Assembly (NCBI GenBank): GCA_003165595.1
Contig: PLWQ01000012.1
Coordinates: 479,390-543,389 of the forward strand
Origin: Fibrobacterota bacterium
Lineage (GTDB): Bacteria > Fibrobacterota > Chitinivibrionia > Chitinivibrionales > FEN-1185
DNA length: 64,000 bases
Direction of reading: 5' to 3'
How positions within the stretch are numbered: position 1 is the first letter of the stretch; every line of letters begins with the position of its first letter. The position numbers were made by a program, and so were the translations under genes. Below are positions 1 through 10,000 of the stretch, one piece after another. A model generated the notes under the pieces. That model saw nothing but the letters and a program-made list of their open reading frames with translations, had not been told where the DNA came from and did no database searches.

Positions 1-2191
1 ACACTTGGGTCTTGTCGGCGTCAAGCCTGAAGGTGGCAGGGTTGAACACCTCCCCGATTACCGACACCGTACCGCTGGGCTTGGGTACCCAGATCGTGTC
101 CAAATCCTCAAGGATAAAGTCTTTATATGCTGACTGCCTGGTGAGGTCCATCACTACCCTTCCCATCGGTTCCTGCGCCTTCAGCTTGCCCAAAAGCAAT
201 TCCTGTTGAGCAAGCAGCTGCTGGGCCTCACCTACGCTCTGGCCTTTGGAAGCGAGCGCCGTGGTCATGGCGGCGGCGTCGGCTTCAAGCCTGTTAATGT
301 ACTCGTCTTCGCGTTTCCGTTCGAGGTCCTTTACGGAAACTCTCGTCACAATAGCGGCGGGCAGGTAGGCCTCGGAGGTGAACCCGCCCGCCCGGTCGAT
401 GAGATGTCCAAGCGTTTCCTTTTCCAGGATGACATATTCCCCGGGGAAAGTGAATTCGCCCTTGAGGACCACGCGGCGTTCGTCCTGCCATCCTTTTTTG
501 CTTCGAACGTAGACCCTGTCGGACTTTTTGAGCGGGAGATTGCTTGACGAATCGCCTTCAAGCGCGCAGCTCACGCAGAAATCGATCTTCTCGGTGAATA
601 CGTACTCGCCATTGTAGGTTCGTCTGTATATCTCGCCGTGATTGGGGCTGGCCTCATCGGTGAGCCCGCCCGCCTTGATAACAAGGTCGCGAACCTTCAT
701 ATTGTCAAGCAGCTTCTGGCTTCCGGGATTGGTCACCGCGCCGTCGATGGTTACGGTCCTGTCGGGCTCGAAGTAATCCCGCGAGTAAACAATCACTTCG
801 TCGCGGGGCTGCAGCGAGATGTTGTCGGAGGAAGCGTGGTCGGCCAGCCCGCGCTTGAGGTTGAACGGCACGAGTCGGTCGACAAAGGTGGGCGGAGCCT
901 GTCGCAGGACAATGGCATAATCGAAGTATGTTTCGGGCAGCACCGCATTGAAATCCGGCAGAATGTCGGAGAGCCGCATGCCGGGCTTGTACTCGTATTT
1001 TCCAGGTCTCGCCACGTTGCCGGAGAGATAGACCGCGTTCCTGTTCTTCTCGACAATCGGAAACACCTTGATAACGTCGCCATCCTGAACCTCAAATTCC
1101 GGGATCGTCTGCGGCTGGTCCGACGTCAGGTCGAGCACCACCTGCATCGCATTGTCTTTGAACCGCTCCACCTGGATCCTGCTTCCCCATGCAGCGGGCG
1201 ACATGCCGCCGGCCAGCCCGAGAGCTTCCTTGAGCGTTGTGTTGGCCTTGATTTCGTACAACGCGCTACGCCGTACGTTGCCGGCAACGGCGACCATTTT
1301 CTTGATAATAGGCACGATAATGGCGTCGCCGGATTTGATCCGGATGCTTGCGTTGTCCTTGCCCGAAAGAAGAAAATCGTAAAAATCAACCGTTGCGACC
1401 ACGTTGCCGTTCCGTTTGAGCTGGACATTCCGGAGGGACCCGCGGCGGGTGGGGCCGCCTGCCGCATAGAGCGCGTTCGTGACGCTGGACAGCCCGCTCA
1501 CGGTGTAATACCCGGGCGATTTCACCTCGCCTACGATAAAAACGCCGATGGAGCGCAGTTCACCCATCGACACGGACGCCTGCACGCCTTCGATGCTCTG
1601 CACGCGATCGAGAATGTTTTTCTGCAGCGCGCTGAACGGCAGACCCGCAACCGCGACCGGACCGATATGCGGGATGTTGATTCTTCCATCCCGGTCGACC
1701 TTGAGGCGGTATTCCCCCTCATTAATCCGCCCCCATAGGAGGACCACAATTTCGTCCCCGCTGCCCACGATATAGTCGGCAGGAGTGGCGGCGTAGTCTG
1801 CCGGAGCAAAGGTGGTAACCCTTGTGCCGGCAAAAGCATCGAGACCGAAAATGGTGAGCGTGCGAAGAAGTGAATCCGGATCGACCGTCTTGTTCCTGAC
1901 GATGTTCTCGTACGTGGACGCCAGCCGCAGCGTGTCTGCCCTGAGGCGGGCGGCGGCTGCGGTGTCGGCGGCCTTGGCCGCAGCCGTGGTGTCGACGGCC
2001 TGCGATCCCTTGAGCGTAGTGTCACGCTTCTGATAGGCTTTCGCCATGTTCTTCATGTCCGCCGGCGAAAGCCCCTTTTGCTGCATGTATTGCCGCGCAA
2101 GCAGGCTGTCCTGCGAACCTACCTGGGGAAATACCGCGCGCGCGCCAAACAACGTCCAGGCGCATACCAGCAGAACTGTCCTTCTCTTCAT
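1..2191 (-). CDS. SLBB-domain polysaccharide export outer-membrane protein (3' end beyond window)
   Basis: Translation of the minus strand from an ATG at 2191 stays open to the left edge (about 730 codons), so the C-terminus is missing. An AAAGG ribosome binding site lies about 6 bases upstream. The protein starts with a signal peptide (MKRRTVLLVCAWTLFGARA), then a polar Ala/Asp/Thr-rich stretch, then a Poly_export domain around residues 130-230 (ADYIVGSGDEIVVLLWG). Several SLBB repeats follow, recognisable by GEVKSPGYYTV, SGNVARPGKYEY, DGAVTNPGSQKL and KGEFTFPGEYVI. Wza-type family members form outer-membrane channels for capsule or exopolysaccharide; the multi-SLBB length is typical of FCB-group versions. 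It is the last visible gene of the minus-strand block, 126 bases after a nucleotide-sugar epimerase, which fits a role in surface polysaccharide export. The family is clear; the polymer is unknown. Confidence 0.9.
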   Translation of the reverse strand, partial: MKRRTVLLVCAWTLFGARAVFPQVGSQDSLLARQYMQQKGLSPADMKNMAKAYQKRDTTLKGSQAVDTTAAAKAADTAAAARLRADTLRLASTYENIVRNKTVDPDSLLRTLTIFGLDAFAGTRVTTFAPADYAATPADYIVGSGDEIVVLLWGRINEGEYRLKVDRDGRINIPHIGPVAVAGLPFSALQKNILDRVQSIEGVQASVSMGELRSIGVFIVGEVKSPGYYTVSGLSSVTNALYAAGGPTRRGSLRNVQLKRNGNVVATVDFYDFLLSGKDNASIRIKSGDAIIVPIIKKMVAVAGNVRRSALYEIKANTTLKEALGLAGGMSPAAWGSRIQVERFKDNAMQVVLDLTSDQPQTIPEFEVQDGDVIKVFPIVEKNRNAVYLSGNVARPGKYEYKPGMRLSDILPDFNAVLPETYFDYAIVLRQAPPTFVDRLVPFNLKRGLADHASSDNISLQPRDEVIVYSRDYFEPDRTVTIDGAVTNPGSQKLLDNMKVRDLVIKAGGLTDEASPNHGEIYRRTYNGEYVFTEKIDFCVSCALEGDSSSNLPLKKSDRVYVRSKKGWQDERRVVLKGEFTFPGEYVILEKETLGHLIDRAGGFTSEAYLPAAIVTRVSVKDLERKREDEYINRLEADAAAMTTALASKGQSVGEAQQLLAQQELLLGKLKAQEPMGRVVMDLTRQSAYKDFILEDLDTIWVPKPSGTVSVIGEVFNPATFRLDADKTQV

Positions 2192-2317
2192 TTCTGACCT
2201 TTACAAAAGGAGTGAACGTAGGCGTCTGAATCGTTGCCGCCGGAACCGGCAGCATCTTTATAATTTACAATTTGCAACACAGGAAAACACGGTTTTTTGG
2301 CAGGTGTACGGCCGCCG

Positions 2318-3265
2318 TCATACCCGGTAGTAATCCCGGTACCACTGCACAAACCGTTTTACTCCCGCGTCGATGTTGGTCTTCGGCGCGTACCCGAGCC
2401 TCGACAGCTTGTCTATGTCGGCGATGGTTGCGGGCACGTCGCCCGCCTGCATCGGCCTGAAATCGATAGCGGCCTTTGTGCCGAGGTTTGTTTCGATTTC
2501 GCCGATAAAGTCCATGAGATCTTCGGCCCTGCTGTTTCCGATATTGTAAATCTCTGAGGGAAGGGGATGGGAGAGCGTGAGCAGAATGCCGTCGACAATA
2601 TCGTCGACGTAGGTGAAATTCCGCTTCATTTTTCCACCGTTGAATACCTCTATCGGCCTCCCCTCGAGAATAGCTTTTGTGAAGAGGAACAGGGCCATGT
2701 CGGGCCGGCCCCACGGGCCGTAGACCGTGAAGAATCTGAGCCCCGAGCAATTGAGGCCATACAGGCGGCTGTAGCAGTGGGCAGTGAGCTCGTTGGACCG
2801 TTTCGTGGCGGCATAGAGAGACAGGGGATTGTCGACTCTGTCCGATTCCGAAAACGGAAGTTTGGCGTTGCCGCCGTACACCGACGACGACGATGCGTAC
2901 ACGAAGTTCTCCACGCGGCAGCATCGGGCAATCTCCAGGACGCTCAAAAACCCTTCGTTGTTTGACTTCTGGTAAGCGAACGGATTGGTGAGAGAATATC
3001 GCACCCCCGCCTGCGCCGCAAGATGACAGATGCGAGCCGGTCGATGGCGATCAACAATGGCCCGCAAGCCCTCGTAATCGCACATGTCGAGCCTGTGGAA
3101 TGTAAATCCTTTGAATCCTGCCAGAATCGCAAGCCTGGCCTCCTTGAGCGACGGATCGTAATAGGCGTTGAGATTATCGATTCCCACCACTTCGTAACCA
3201 TCCGCGACAAGCCGTTTGCACAGGTGAAACCCGATGAACCCCGCCGCTCCGGTGACAAGAATCAT
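2318..3265 (-). CDS. NAD-dependent nucleotide-sugar epimerase, UDP-glucuronate 4-epimerase-like
   Basis: This 315-residue protein belongs to the extended short-chain dehydrogenase/epimerase family. The N-terminal Rossmann motif is TGAAGFIGFH, followed by the NAD ribose-binding segment GIDNLNAYYDPSLK, which is characteristic of UDP-glucuronate 4-epimerases. The catalytic Ser/Tyr/Lys are in SSSSVYGG and YAATK, and FFTVYGPWGRPDMA matches the substrate-binding loop. It would interconvert UDP-glucuronate and UDP-galacturonate, or a related pair, in the cytoplasm to supply envelope polysaccharide precursors. Its ATG overlaps the ftsE stop by four bases (ATGA), so it is translationally coupled to the upstream gene. 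The SLBB export gene follows. Substrate specificity is inferred from the motif pattern only. Confidence 0.88.
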   Translation of the reverse strand: MILVTGAAGFIGFHLCKRLVADGYEVVGIDNLNAYYDPSLKEARLAILAGFKGFTFHRLDMCDYEGLRAIVDRHRPARICHLAAQAGVRYSLTNPFAYQKSNNEGFLSVLEIARCCRVENFVYASSSSVYGGNAKLPFSESDRVDNPLSLYAATKRSNELTAHCYSRLYGLNCSGLRFFTVYGPWGRPDMALFLFTKAILEGRPIEVFNGGKMKRNFTYVDDIVDGILLTLSHPLPSEIYNIGNSRAEDLMDFIGEIETNLGTKAAIDFRPMQAGDVPATIADIDKLSRLGYAPKTNIDAGVKRFVQWYRDYYRV

Positions 3266-3960
3266 GCAAACATCCTCCCGATCTTGGGCCGAACCGTTAT
3301 GTCCCCGCCGCGGATCAAGACGCCCCGGTCGAGAACGATCTCACGGTAATGGTACTGCTGCTTGAGAAATTCGTCGTGCGTAGCCATGATGACGGTTGTC
3401 CCCCAGCTATTGATTTTCTGAAACATCGCCATAATCTCCCGCGACACGGCCACGTCGAGGTTGCCGGTGGGCTCGTCGGCAAGGATAATCAGCGGGTCAT
3501 TGACAATTGCGCGGGCTATGCAGACACGCTGCTGTTCCCCTCCGGACAACTGCGGCGGGAAATAGGCGCATTTGTGGGACAAGCCGGTGAGCGCGAGCAC
3601 CTCGAAGACCTTGCGCTTCACCTCGCGCTCTTTTCTCCCGGTAACGCGCATTGCAAAGGCGACATTCTCGAATACGTTGCGGTCGGAGAGCAGCCTAAAG
3701 TCCTGGAACACGATCCCCAGCGTGCGGCGCAGGAGCGGAATGTCGCGTGAGCGCATGTAGGTGGAATCGTACCCTCCCACGAACACCTGGCCCTTCGTGG
3801 GGAACTCTTCCATGTAAATGTGCTTGAGCAGGGTGGTTTTCCCGGCGCCGCTCGCGCCGGTGAGAAAGACGAACTCGCCTTTGTCGATGAACACCGAGAC
3901 GTCCGAAAGCGCCTCGAACGACCCGGCATACTCCTTGGTAACATGGGAGAACTGGATCAT
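3262..3960 (-). CDS. ftsE: FtsE-like ABC transporter ATP-binding protein
   Basis: This is a 232-residue ABC ATPase. I start at the ATG at 3960 because the sequence from [11 protein letters not shown] onward matches FtsE; a longer reading upstream adds an unrelated basic stretch. Walker A is GASGAGKTT, the signature is LSGGEQQR, and Walker B is [10 protein letters not shown] followed by NLD. The D-loop and the switch histidine (MATHD) are present. FtsE normally pairs with FtsX to control septal peptidoglycan hydrolases. No ftsX follows: the next gene is a nucleotide-sugar epimerase, and the gene before is a methyltransferase, both overlapping by ATGA. The C-terminal tail after the H-loop is FtsE-like in length. 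LolD-type ATPases are close relatives, so an FtsE-like but functionally different protein is possible. Confidence 0.8.
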   Translation of the reverse strand: MIQFSHVTKEYAGSFEALSDVSVFIDKGEFVFLTGASGAGKTTLLKHIYMEEFPTKGQVFVGGYDSTYMRSRDIPLLRRTLGIVFQDFRLLSDRNVFENVAFAMRVTGRKEREVKRKVFEVLALTGLSHKCAYFPPQLSGGEQQRVCIARAIVNDPLIILADEPTGNLDVAVSREIMAMFQKINSWGTTVIMATHDEFLKQQYHYREIVLDRGVLIRGGDITVRPKIGRMFA

Positions 3961-4781
3961 GCAGGCTCTCTCTTCCTTAAAAGAAAGTGGACGCGCTCGG
4001 AGCTTGCGGTGTGTTTCTTGAAGGAAAAGTCGTCCCAGATGCCCAGGATTTCGAATTGCGCGTCCGGAACGAAATCGCGGATAACGCCCACGGGGAACAC
4101 TTTTTGTTCGTGATGTTCGAGGCTCTTGGTGTACAATTCGCAATCATTTTTGTGAACGGGCCCGGCCGCGTTCTGCGTCGGGGCGTCAGCGGGGGAAAAC
4201 GTCGCGCCAATTCGGCCGGACTCATCACATCGGCGGAAGATCGTGAAGTCGTTATGTTGTATGCCCTCCGGCGAATGGTAATAACTGTGCCGGAAGTAAA
4301 AGCAATCGCCGAAATCGTCCGCGTCGACGTATTCGTTGAAGTTGTTGACGGAATTGAACACGGTGGTGACGTCGAATAGAAACAGTCCACCGGGCGAAAG
4401 CATCGAGTGCACCTCGCCGAACAGCCGAACATAAGAGTCGCGATCCTTGAGATAGTTGATGCCGTCGTACAGAAAAAGGACGAGGTCGAAGCAGGACGTC
4501 GCCCGGAACGGAAGATACCGGCCGTCGGCGCACACGACTCCGCCGAGGCGCGCGCGCGCCTGACGGCACATCGGGTAGGAAAGGTCGGAGGCAAGATACT
4601 GGAACCCCGAAACGCGCAAACGCTCCCCGAGCAGGCCGGTGCCGGCGCCGATTTCGAGAATGGACGGGCGGCTGGACCGCGCGTGGCGCTTTATTACTTG
4701 CTCAATGAGATTGTGCCAGCGGTGATATCCGACGTGCGACATGAGTCTGTCGTACAGGAGGGCGAGGTCGCCGTAGTTCAC
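3957..4781 (-). CDS. class I SAM-dependent methyltransferase
   Basis: This 274-residue protein begins at a GTG (4781). Motif I is ILEIGAGTGLLGERL, the SAM-binding glycine loop; YLASDLSYPMCRQAR and FDLVLFLYDGINYL correspond to motifs II and post-II, and SMLSPGGLFLFDV is motif III. The pattern is that of the Methyltransf_11/25 families with the CpsQ/YjhP-like LYDGINYL segment. The substrate cannot be read from the sequence. The gene lies 4 bases after the SurA-like gene and overlaps ftsE by ATGA, so it is embedded in an envelope-biogenesis block. Codon-level coupling on both sides argues that it is a real member of that operon and not a passenger. Confidence 0.85.
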   Translation of the reverse strand: MNYGDLALLYDRLMSHVGYHRWHNLIEQVIKRHARSSRPSILEIGAGTGLLGERLRVSGFQYLASDLSYPMCRQARARLGGVVCADGRYLPFRATSCFDLVLFLYDGINYLKDRDSYVRLFGEVHSMLSPGGLFLFDVTTVFNSVNNFNEYVDADDFGDCFYFRHSYYHSPEGIQHNDFTIFRRCDESGRIGATFSPADAPTQNAAGPVHKNDCELYTKSLEHHEQKVFPVGVIRDFVPDAQFEILGIWDDFSFKKHTASSERVHFLLRKREPA

Positions 4782-4785
4782 GGGG

Positions 4786-6075
4786 CTACAGCCTTATGTC
4801 TATGTAAATCTCATGGCGCCATTTCTTAACAAGATCGAGCAGCTTCTTCTGCGCCATGATTTCCCGCGCCTTCTCGGAAAGCAAGTCGTAGTCGTCCTCC
4901 ATGGTGAGCGCCCTGTTCTTCATCCGGTCGTCAAGCCGGTACAGGGATATCTCGTTGCCTTCGCGGACGGGGGCCGTCATGCCGCCACTTTGCAGGCTGT
5001 CGATGGCTGCGCGCGCCGCTTCGGCAAGACCGAACAAGGGCACCCATCCGACGCGTCCGTCGTGCGCGCGCGTTTGCGCATCGGTGGAGAACTTGTGCAC
5101 AGCATCGGCAAAATCGGCTTTGGTCTTTGCCGAAGTTCGCACTGAATCGAGGAGCGCCATGCACCGGTTGACCGCCGCCTCGGGCGGGGTGAGGCTCACG
5201 AAAATCTGGCGTACATGCACGGTCTGGTCTTTCTTCGCGACAATATTGACAATATGGAATCCGAGACGCGACTCGATAATGTCGCTGGTTTGACCCACGT
5301 TCAGGGAAAAAACCGCTTCCTCGAATTTGAGTTCGGAGAGCGTCCCCTTGGAGATAAATCCGAGGTCACCGCCGCTTGCCGCGTTCGGGTCTTCCGAATA
5401 TTGCTTGGCCACGGCGGCGAAATCTTCGCCCGCATCAAGGTGCCGCTTGATGCTCTTTGCCTTTGCAAAGGCAGCTTGGCGCAGGGAATCGGGCGTCACA
5501 AGTCTCACGGTGATTTTGTACAACAGCACGCTCTCGCCGATGGTGGGCAGGCTGTCTTTGTAGTCGCGGTAGAAGGTTTCGACATCGTTCTTGCTCACCG
5601 AAACCTGGCCGACATATAACTGGGACACCTTCTGTTTTACCAACTGTTCCTGGATCTGAGAGCGCAGCTGAGACTTGAATTTGGTGAGCCCCATGCCATA
5701 TTTCTCACGTAATTCCTTTTCGAGCGCGTCCATGGTCATGCTGTTCTGCGAGAGGATCTGGGAAATGTGTGCGTTCACCGCCTGGTCGACTTCGTTTTCC
5801 TTTACCACGATGTTGGAGTCCTTGGCGGCATGCACGATGAGCACTTTGCCGTCCACCAGGTCGCCGATAAGCTGCGTGCGCAAGGCGCGGAACTGGGAGG
5901 TATCGGGTTTTGCGCCAACGCTTGTCTGGCGCATCATGATATAGGCGTCCAGCTCCGACTGTGTTATCACCGAATCGCCAACAACCGCGGCTACGCCATC
6001 GAGACGGTCGGCGGCGCACGGCAAAGCCGCAAACACGGCAACCAGGACGGTCTTTGCAAAATTCGATAGGGTCAC
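4786..6075 (-). CDS. periplasmic SurA-like peptidyl-prolyl isomerase/chaperone
   Basis: This 429-residue protein starts at a GTG at 6075 with AGGAG eight bases upstream. A signal peptide (NFAKTVLVAVFAALPCAADR) leads into a SurA_N-type helical domain (DGVAAVVGDSVITQSELDAY, residues about 26-150). Two parvulin-like domains follow. The first, at about 175-275, is well conserved (AKQYSEDPNAASGGDLGFIS, ESRLGFHIVNI). The second, at about 278-380, is divergent (VHVRQIFVSL, HDGRVGWVP). The architecture is that of SurA, the periplasmic chaperone for outer-membrane beta-barrels. It follows a second parvulin-like lipoprotein gene by 4 bases, so the two are probably cotranscribed. The degenerate second domain may be catalytically inactive, as is common in SurA-type proteins. 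Confidence 0.9.
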   Translation of the reverse strand: MTLSNFAKTVLVAVFAALPCAADRLDGVAAVVGDSVITQSELDAYIMMRQTSVGAKPDTSQFRALRTQLIGDLVDGKVLIVHAAKDSNIVVKENEVDQAVNAHISQILSQNSMTMDALEKELREKYGMGLTKFKSQLRSQIQEQLVKQKVSQLYVGQVSVSKNDVETFYRDYKDSLPTIGESVLLYKITVRLVTPDSLRQAAFAKAKSIKRHLDAGEDFAAVAKQYSEDPNAASGGDLGFISKGTLSELKFEEAVFSLNVGQTSDIIESRLGFHIVNIVAKKDQTVHVRQIFVSLTPPEAAVNRCMALLDSVRTSAKTKADFADAVHKFSTDAQTRAHDGRVGWVPLFGLAEAARAAIDSLQSGGMTAPVREGNEISLYRLDDRMKNRALTMEDDYDLLSEKAREIMAQKKLLDLVKKWRHEIYIDIRL

Positions 6076-6079
6076 TCTG

Positions 6080-6991
6080 CTACTCCTGACTTTCCTTATG
6101 CGAGGAATCCGCGGGCGCAGCCGGACCTTTTTGCGATGCGCCCTCCGGCGACGTTTTGCGCTGCTCGGTGATGAGGTCCAGATGCGCCTCGACGATCATC
6201 TTGGTGCGCAGCGACGAGATGAGCCGCTCAAGTGCGGCGTTCTGCATCTTTGCCGCGAGTATATTGGCAATATCATCCCGCACCTCCGGCAACTGGCACA
6301 TGGTGCCTTTGGGCTGTTTGTCGAGCACGCGCACAAGGCAGAAGCTTGAGCCGGCCTTGATGACGTTTGTGGTCCCGTTGATCCTTGTTGTGGAGATCTC
6401 CTGGGCAACCTCGGGCGGAATGTCGCTGAGCTTTACATACGAGATGGTTTTCGAATCGGGCGGCGGGACTTTCGAGTACTGCGCCGCGAGGCTCATGAAA
6501 TTGTCGGGCGTCACAAGGGAGCGGACTTTCCACGCGGTATTGATGTCGTCACAGACGATCTGGAGGTATTTCGCGACGTTCTTTTCGCGCACGAAATTGG
6601 CCTTATTGTCGTTGTAGTAGGCTTCGATGGCCTCTTCGGGAACCTTTACCTCCTGCGGAGACACTGCGTTGCGGCTCACCATCTCGGCGCAGAGCAGGTC
6701 TTCCTTCATGCGTTTCAGGCGATCGCGTATGGTCTCCTCTTTGTCTATTTTGAGCCGGATCGCCTCATAATAGAGGATCTTGTTGTCGACCCATTGCTTG
6801 ACGTAGTTGACGATTTGCTCGCGCGTGATAAAATCGCTGTATTCGGTCGGAATGCTCTTGTACAATTCGTCGAGCGTAAGCACCGATTCGCCCACCCGCG
6901 CCACCACCGGCCCCTTGGGACGGTTTGCGCACCCCGCGAAGGCGCAGACGGCTAGGAGCCCGAAAACCAAACCATGTCGCAGTACATTCAT
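6080..6991 (-). CDS. parvulin-type PPIase-like lipoprotein
   Basis: This is a 303-residue predicted lipoprotein. I use the ATG at 6991 because it places a signal peptide directly ahead of a lipobox (VCAFAGC, Cys about 20), after which the mature protein begins CANRPKGPVVARVGES. The middle region resembles SurA_N/trigger-factor helices (LTLDELYKSIPTEYSDFIT, YVKQWVDNKILYYEAIR). A degenerate rotamase domain follows (VAKYLQIVCDDINTAWKV, NFMSLAAQYSKVPPPDS, ILAAKMQNAALERLISSL). The C-terminal tail is polar and charged. The likely role is chaperoning outer-membrane proteins from a membrane anchor, upstream of the SurA-like gene. It begins 46 bases after the mfd stop on the same strand. Confidence 0.8.
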   Translation of the reverse strand: MNVLRHGLVFGLLAVCAFAGCANRPKGPVVARVGESVLTLDELYKSIPTEYSDFITREQIVNYVKQWVDNKILYYEAIRLKIDKEETIRDRLKRMKEDLLCAEMVSRNAVSPQEVKVPEEAIEAYYNDNKANFVREKNVAKYLQIVCDDINTAWKVRSLVTPDNFMSLAAQYSKVPPPDSKTISYVKLSDIPPEVAQEISTTRINGTTNVIKAGSSFCLVRVLDKQPKGTMCQLPEVRDDIANILAAKMQNAALERLISSLRTKMIVEAHLDLITEQRKTSPEGASQKGPAAPADSSHKESQE

Positions 6992-7037
6992 GATATTATG
7001 AAAAAAATATATGATGGTGCCGCGGAAAGCCACGCGT

Positions 7038-10000
7038 TCATGGCTGCGGCGCAAGCAATTCTCTTGTCTCAATCGCCCTGTCTTCCACTGCCGTTGCCTG
7101 GAGTCGCGTTCGCAGCGAAACAGGAGGGCCGCTGATAATCTCAAACTGCCGCTTCGACGCGGAAACGATCTTGCCTATCGTCTCACGAACCGCGGCATCC
7201 TCGCCCTCAAAAGACAGGGCAAGTCCCCCCTCCTGCGCTATGGTCACCTTGACGCATCCGAGCGCCCGCGCAAGGACCTTGATCCGCATCAACAGCAGAA
7301 GCGCAATCACGCTCTTCGGCATGGGGCCGAACCGGTCGGCAAGCTCGCGTTCCACCTCGTCCACATCGGCGGTTGAGCCCGCGCCCGACAATTCCTGGTA
7401 CACCGAAATCCGCGCCGTGCCGTCCTCCACGTAGTCGGTGGGGATATAGGCGTCGAGCGGAATGTCGAGCGTGACTTCCTTGTCTTTCACGAGCGGCTGC
7501 TTTTCACCGCGCAGTTCCTTCACCGTTTCTTCGAGAAGACGGCAGTACAGTTCGAAGCCCACCGCGGCGATAAAGCCGTGTTGGTGAACGCCCAGGATGT
7601 TTCCGGCGCCGCGGATTTCCAGATCCCGCATGGCGATCTGAAACCCGGACCCGAGATCGGTGTACTGTTCGAGCACGCGCAAGCGGCGCAGCGAAATCTC
7701 GCTCGCTTCCCGGAACGACGGGGCGAGAAAGTACGCGTACGCCTGTTCCGACGATCGCCCCACCCTGCCCCGGAGCTGGTACAGCTGCGACAGCCCCATG
7801 GTATCCGCGCGGTTCACGAGGATGGTATTGACATTGGGAATATCGAGCCCATTTTCGATGATCACGGTGGAAACCAGCACGTCAAACCTCCCCGCGATAA
7901 ACTCTTTCATGATACGCGCAAGTTCCGATTCGTGCATCTGGCCGTGTGCGCACACCACGCGAGCCTTGGGAACCAGGGACTCGATAGTGTCGCGAATGGA
8001 GCCGAGCGTCTGGATCCGGTTGTGCACAACGTAGGTCTGGCCGCCTCTGTCAAGCTCGTTCTCGATAGCGGTCTTGAAGATCTCCTCGTGGTATTCGAGG
8101 ACGTGCGTCTCGATGGGCAGCCGGTTGCGCGGCGGGGTATTAATGATGGACAGATCACGCGCGCCGATGAGAGACAGGTGGAGCGTCCGCGGGATGGGCG
8201 TGGCGGTCATCGACAGTACGTCCACTTTGTACCTGAAGTGTTTGAGCCGTTCCTTGTGCCGGACCCCGAACCGCTGTTCTTCGTCTATGATGAGGAGGCC
8301 GAGGTTCTTGAAGATGATGTCCTGCGACAGGATGCGGTGCGTGCCCACGAGAATATCGACCGTCCCCTCCTTGACGCGCGCGACCACCTCTTTCTGTTCT
8401 TTTGCCGACAGGAACCGCGACAGCATGGCGACCCGCACCGGGAAATTCGCCATGCGCTCAACCAGCGTGGCGTAGTGCTGCGCCGTAAGGATGGTGGTGG
8501 GCGCCAGGAGCGCAACCTGGTAGCCGTCCATCACCGCCTTGAACGCGGCGCGCATTGCCACTTCGGTCTTGCCGAACCCGACGTCGCCGCACACCAGACG
8601 GTCCATAGGCTTCTTGGATTCCATGTCTTTCTTGACTTCCGCGATCGCGCGCGCCTGGTCGGGCGTCTCGTCGTAGACAAAGGAATCCTCGAATTCCTTT
8701 TGCCACATGGTGTCCTTGGAGAACTGTATGCCCTCGTAATACTGGCGTTTGGCGTACAGCTCGATAAGCTCCTGCGCCATTTCCCGCAGGGATTCCTTGG
8801 TGCGCGCCTTGAGCCGCTCCCACGATTCGCTGCCGAGCTTGGAAAGCGCCGGAACGACCGACTCCTTCCCGATGTACTTCTGGACTTTGTGGAAATCCTC
8901 AACCGGCACGCTCAGCTTTGCGCTGTTCTGGTACGCGATGAGCATGCAATCGCGGCCCGCGCCGCCGGCCACGATATGCTCCACGCCAAGGAACCTGCCG
9001 ATGCCGTGGTCGACATGGACGACAAAGTCGCCCGGCGACAGCGCATCGTAGGAAGGCAGCGGCTGGCCCTGACGCATCCGCTTGTGAACGATCTGGCGCG
9101 TAGGCGGGCGGTTGAAAATCTGCACATCGGAATAATACAGCCGCTTGTTCGTCCTGTCCACGAAGCCGCGCTGGAGGAAGCCCGTGCAAACCTTTACATA
9201 AGGGCATTGTTCGCCGATGAGCTCGAGGAGCCGCTCGGCGTGTCCCTGATTACCGCACACGACAACGGTTTCATCGCCGGACTCATCGTGACTGCGCAGG
9301 TCGGCAACCAGCGGTTCCATGGTTTGCGGGAAGGCGGGTTGTTCGGACATGCCGCAGTTGCAGGTCCACTGCGCTTCCACGCCTTCGGCGGTGCCCACGA
9401 ACACGCGCGAAAACAGCGTCAGGCCCTCCACCGCATCCTGCGTCGGCACCAGCAGCTTGTCCGGGGACGAAACGAAAGCCGAAAACGCATCGGGCACGCG
9501 TTCGAGGTGGCGCTCGTAGTTCTGCACGCATTCGTCAAGGCGACGCGGCGGCGGCAGCAGGTCGTCCCAAACAATAATCGCGTCCGAAGGAAGGTAATCG
9601 AGTACCGAGGCCGTAGCCGGGGCAAACCAGTGCAGAAACCACTCGATGCCGTCGTGGTCGGAAAGCGTCTTCCACTGGTGGGACAGTTTGGAAAAACCCG
9701 CTTCAAGGTCGCGCTTGCCCGCAGCGAACGCTCCCATGGCCGACAGCGCCCGTTCCACGGCTTCGGCCGAGAGGCAGTATTCCTTCATCGGAAAAATTTC
9801 AACTGTTTCACGCGTCCGCGATGTTTTCTGCGAAAACACATCAAATTCGCGTATCGTCTCTATTACGTCCCCGAAAAATTCGACGCGAACCGGGCCGTCG
9901 GTCATAAATGGGTAGATGTCCACGATGCCGCCGCGTATACAGAACGTTCCAAGGTCCGCCACCATGGATTCGCGCCGGAAGCCGTTTTCGGTGAGCCAGG

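Noticed and set aside
638-1738. 366-codon plus-strand open frame at the left edge
   Set aside because: The minus strand encodes multiple SLBB repeats in an unbroken frame to the window edge.
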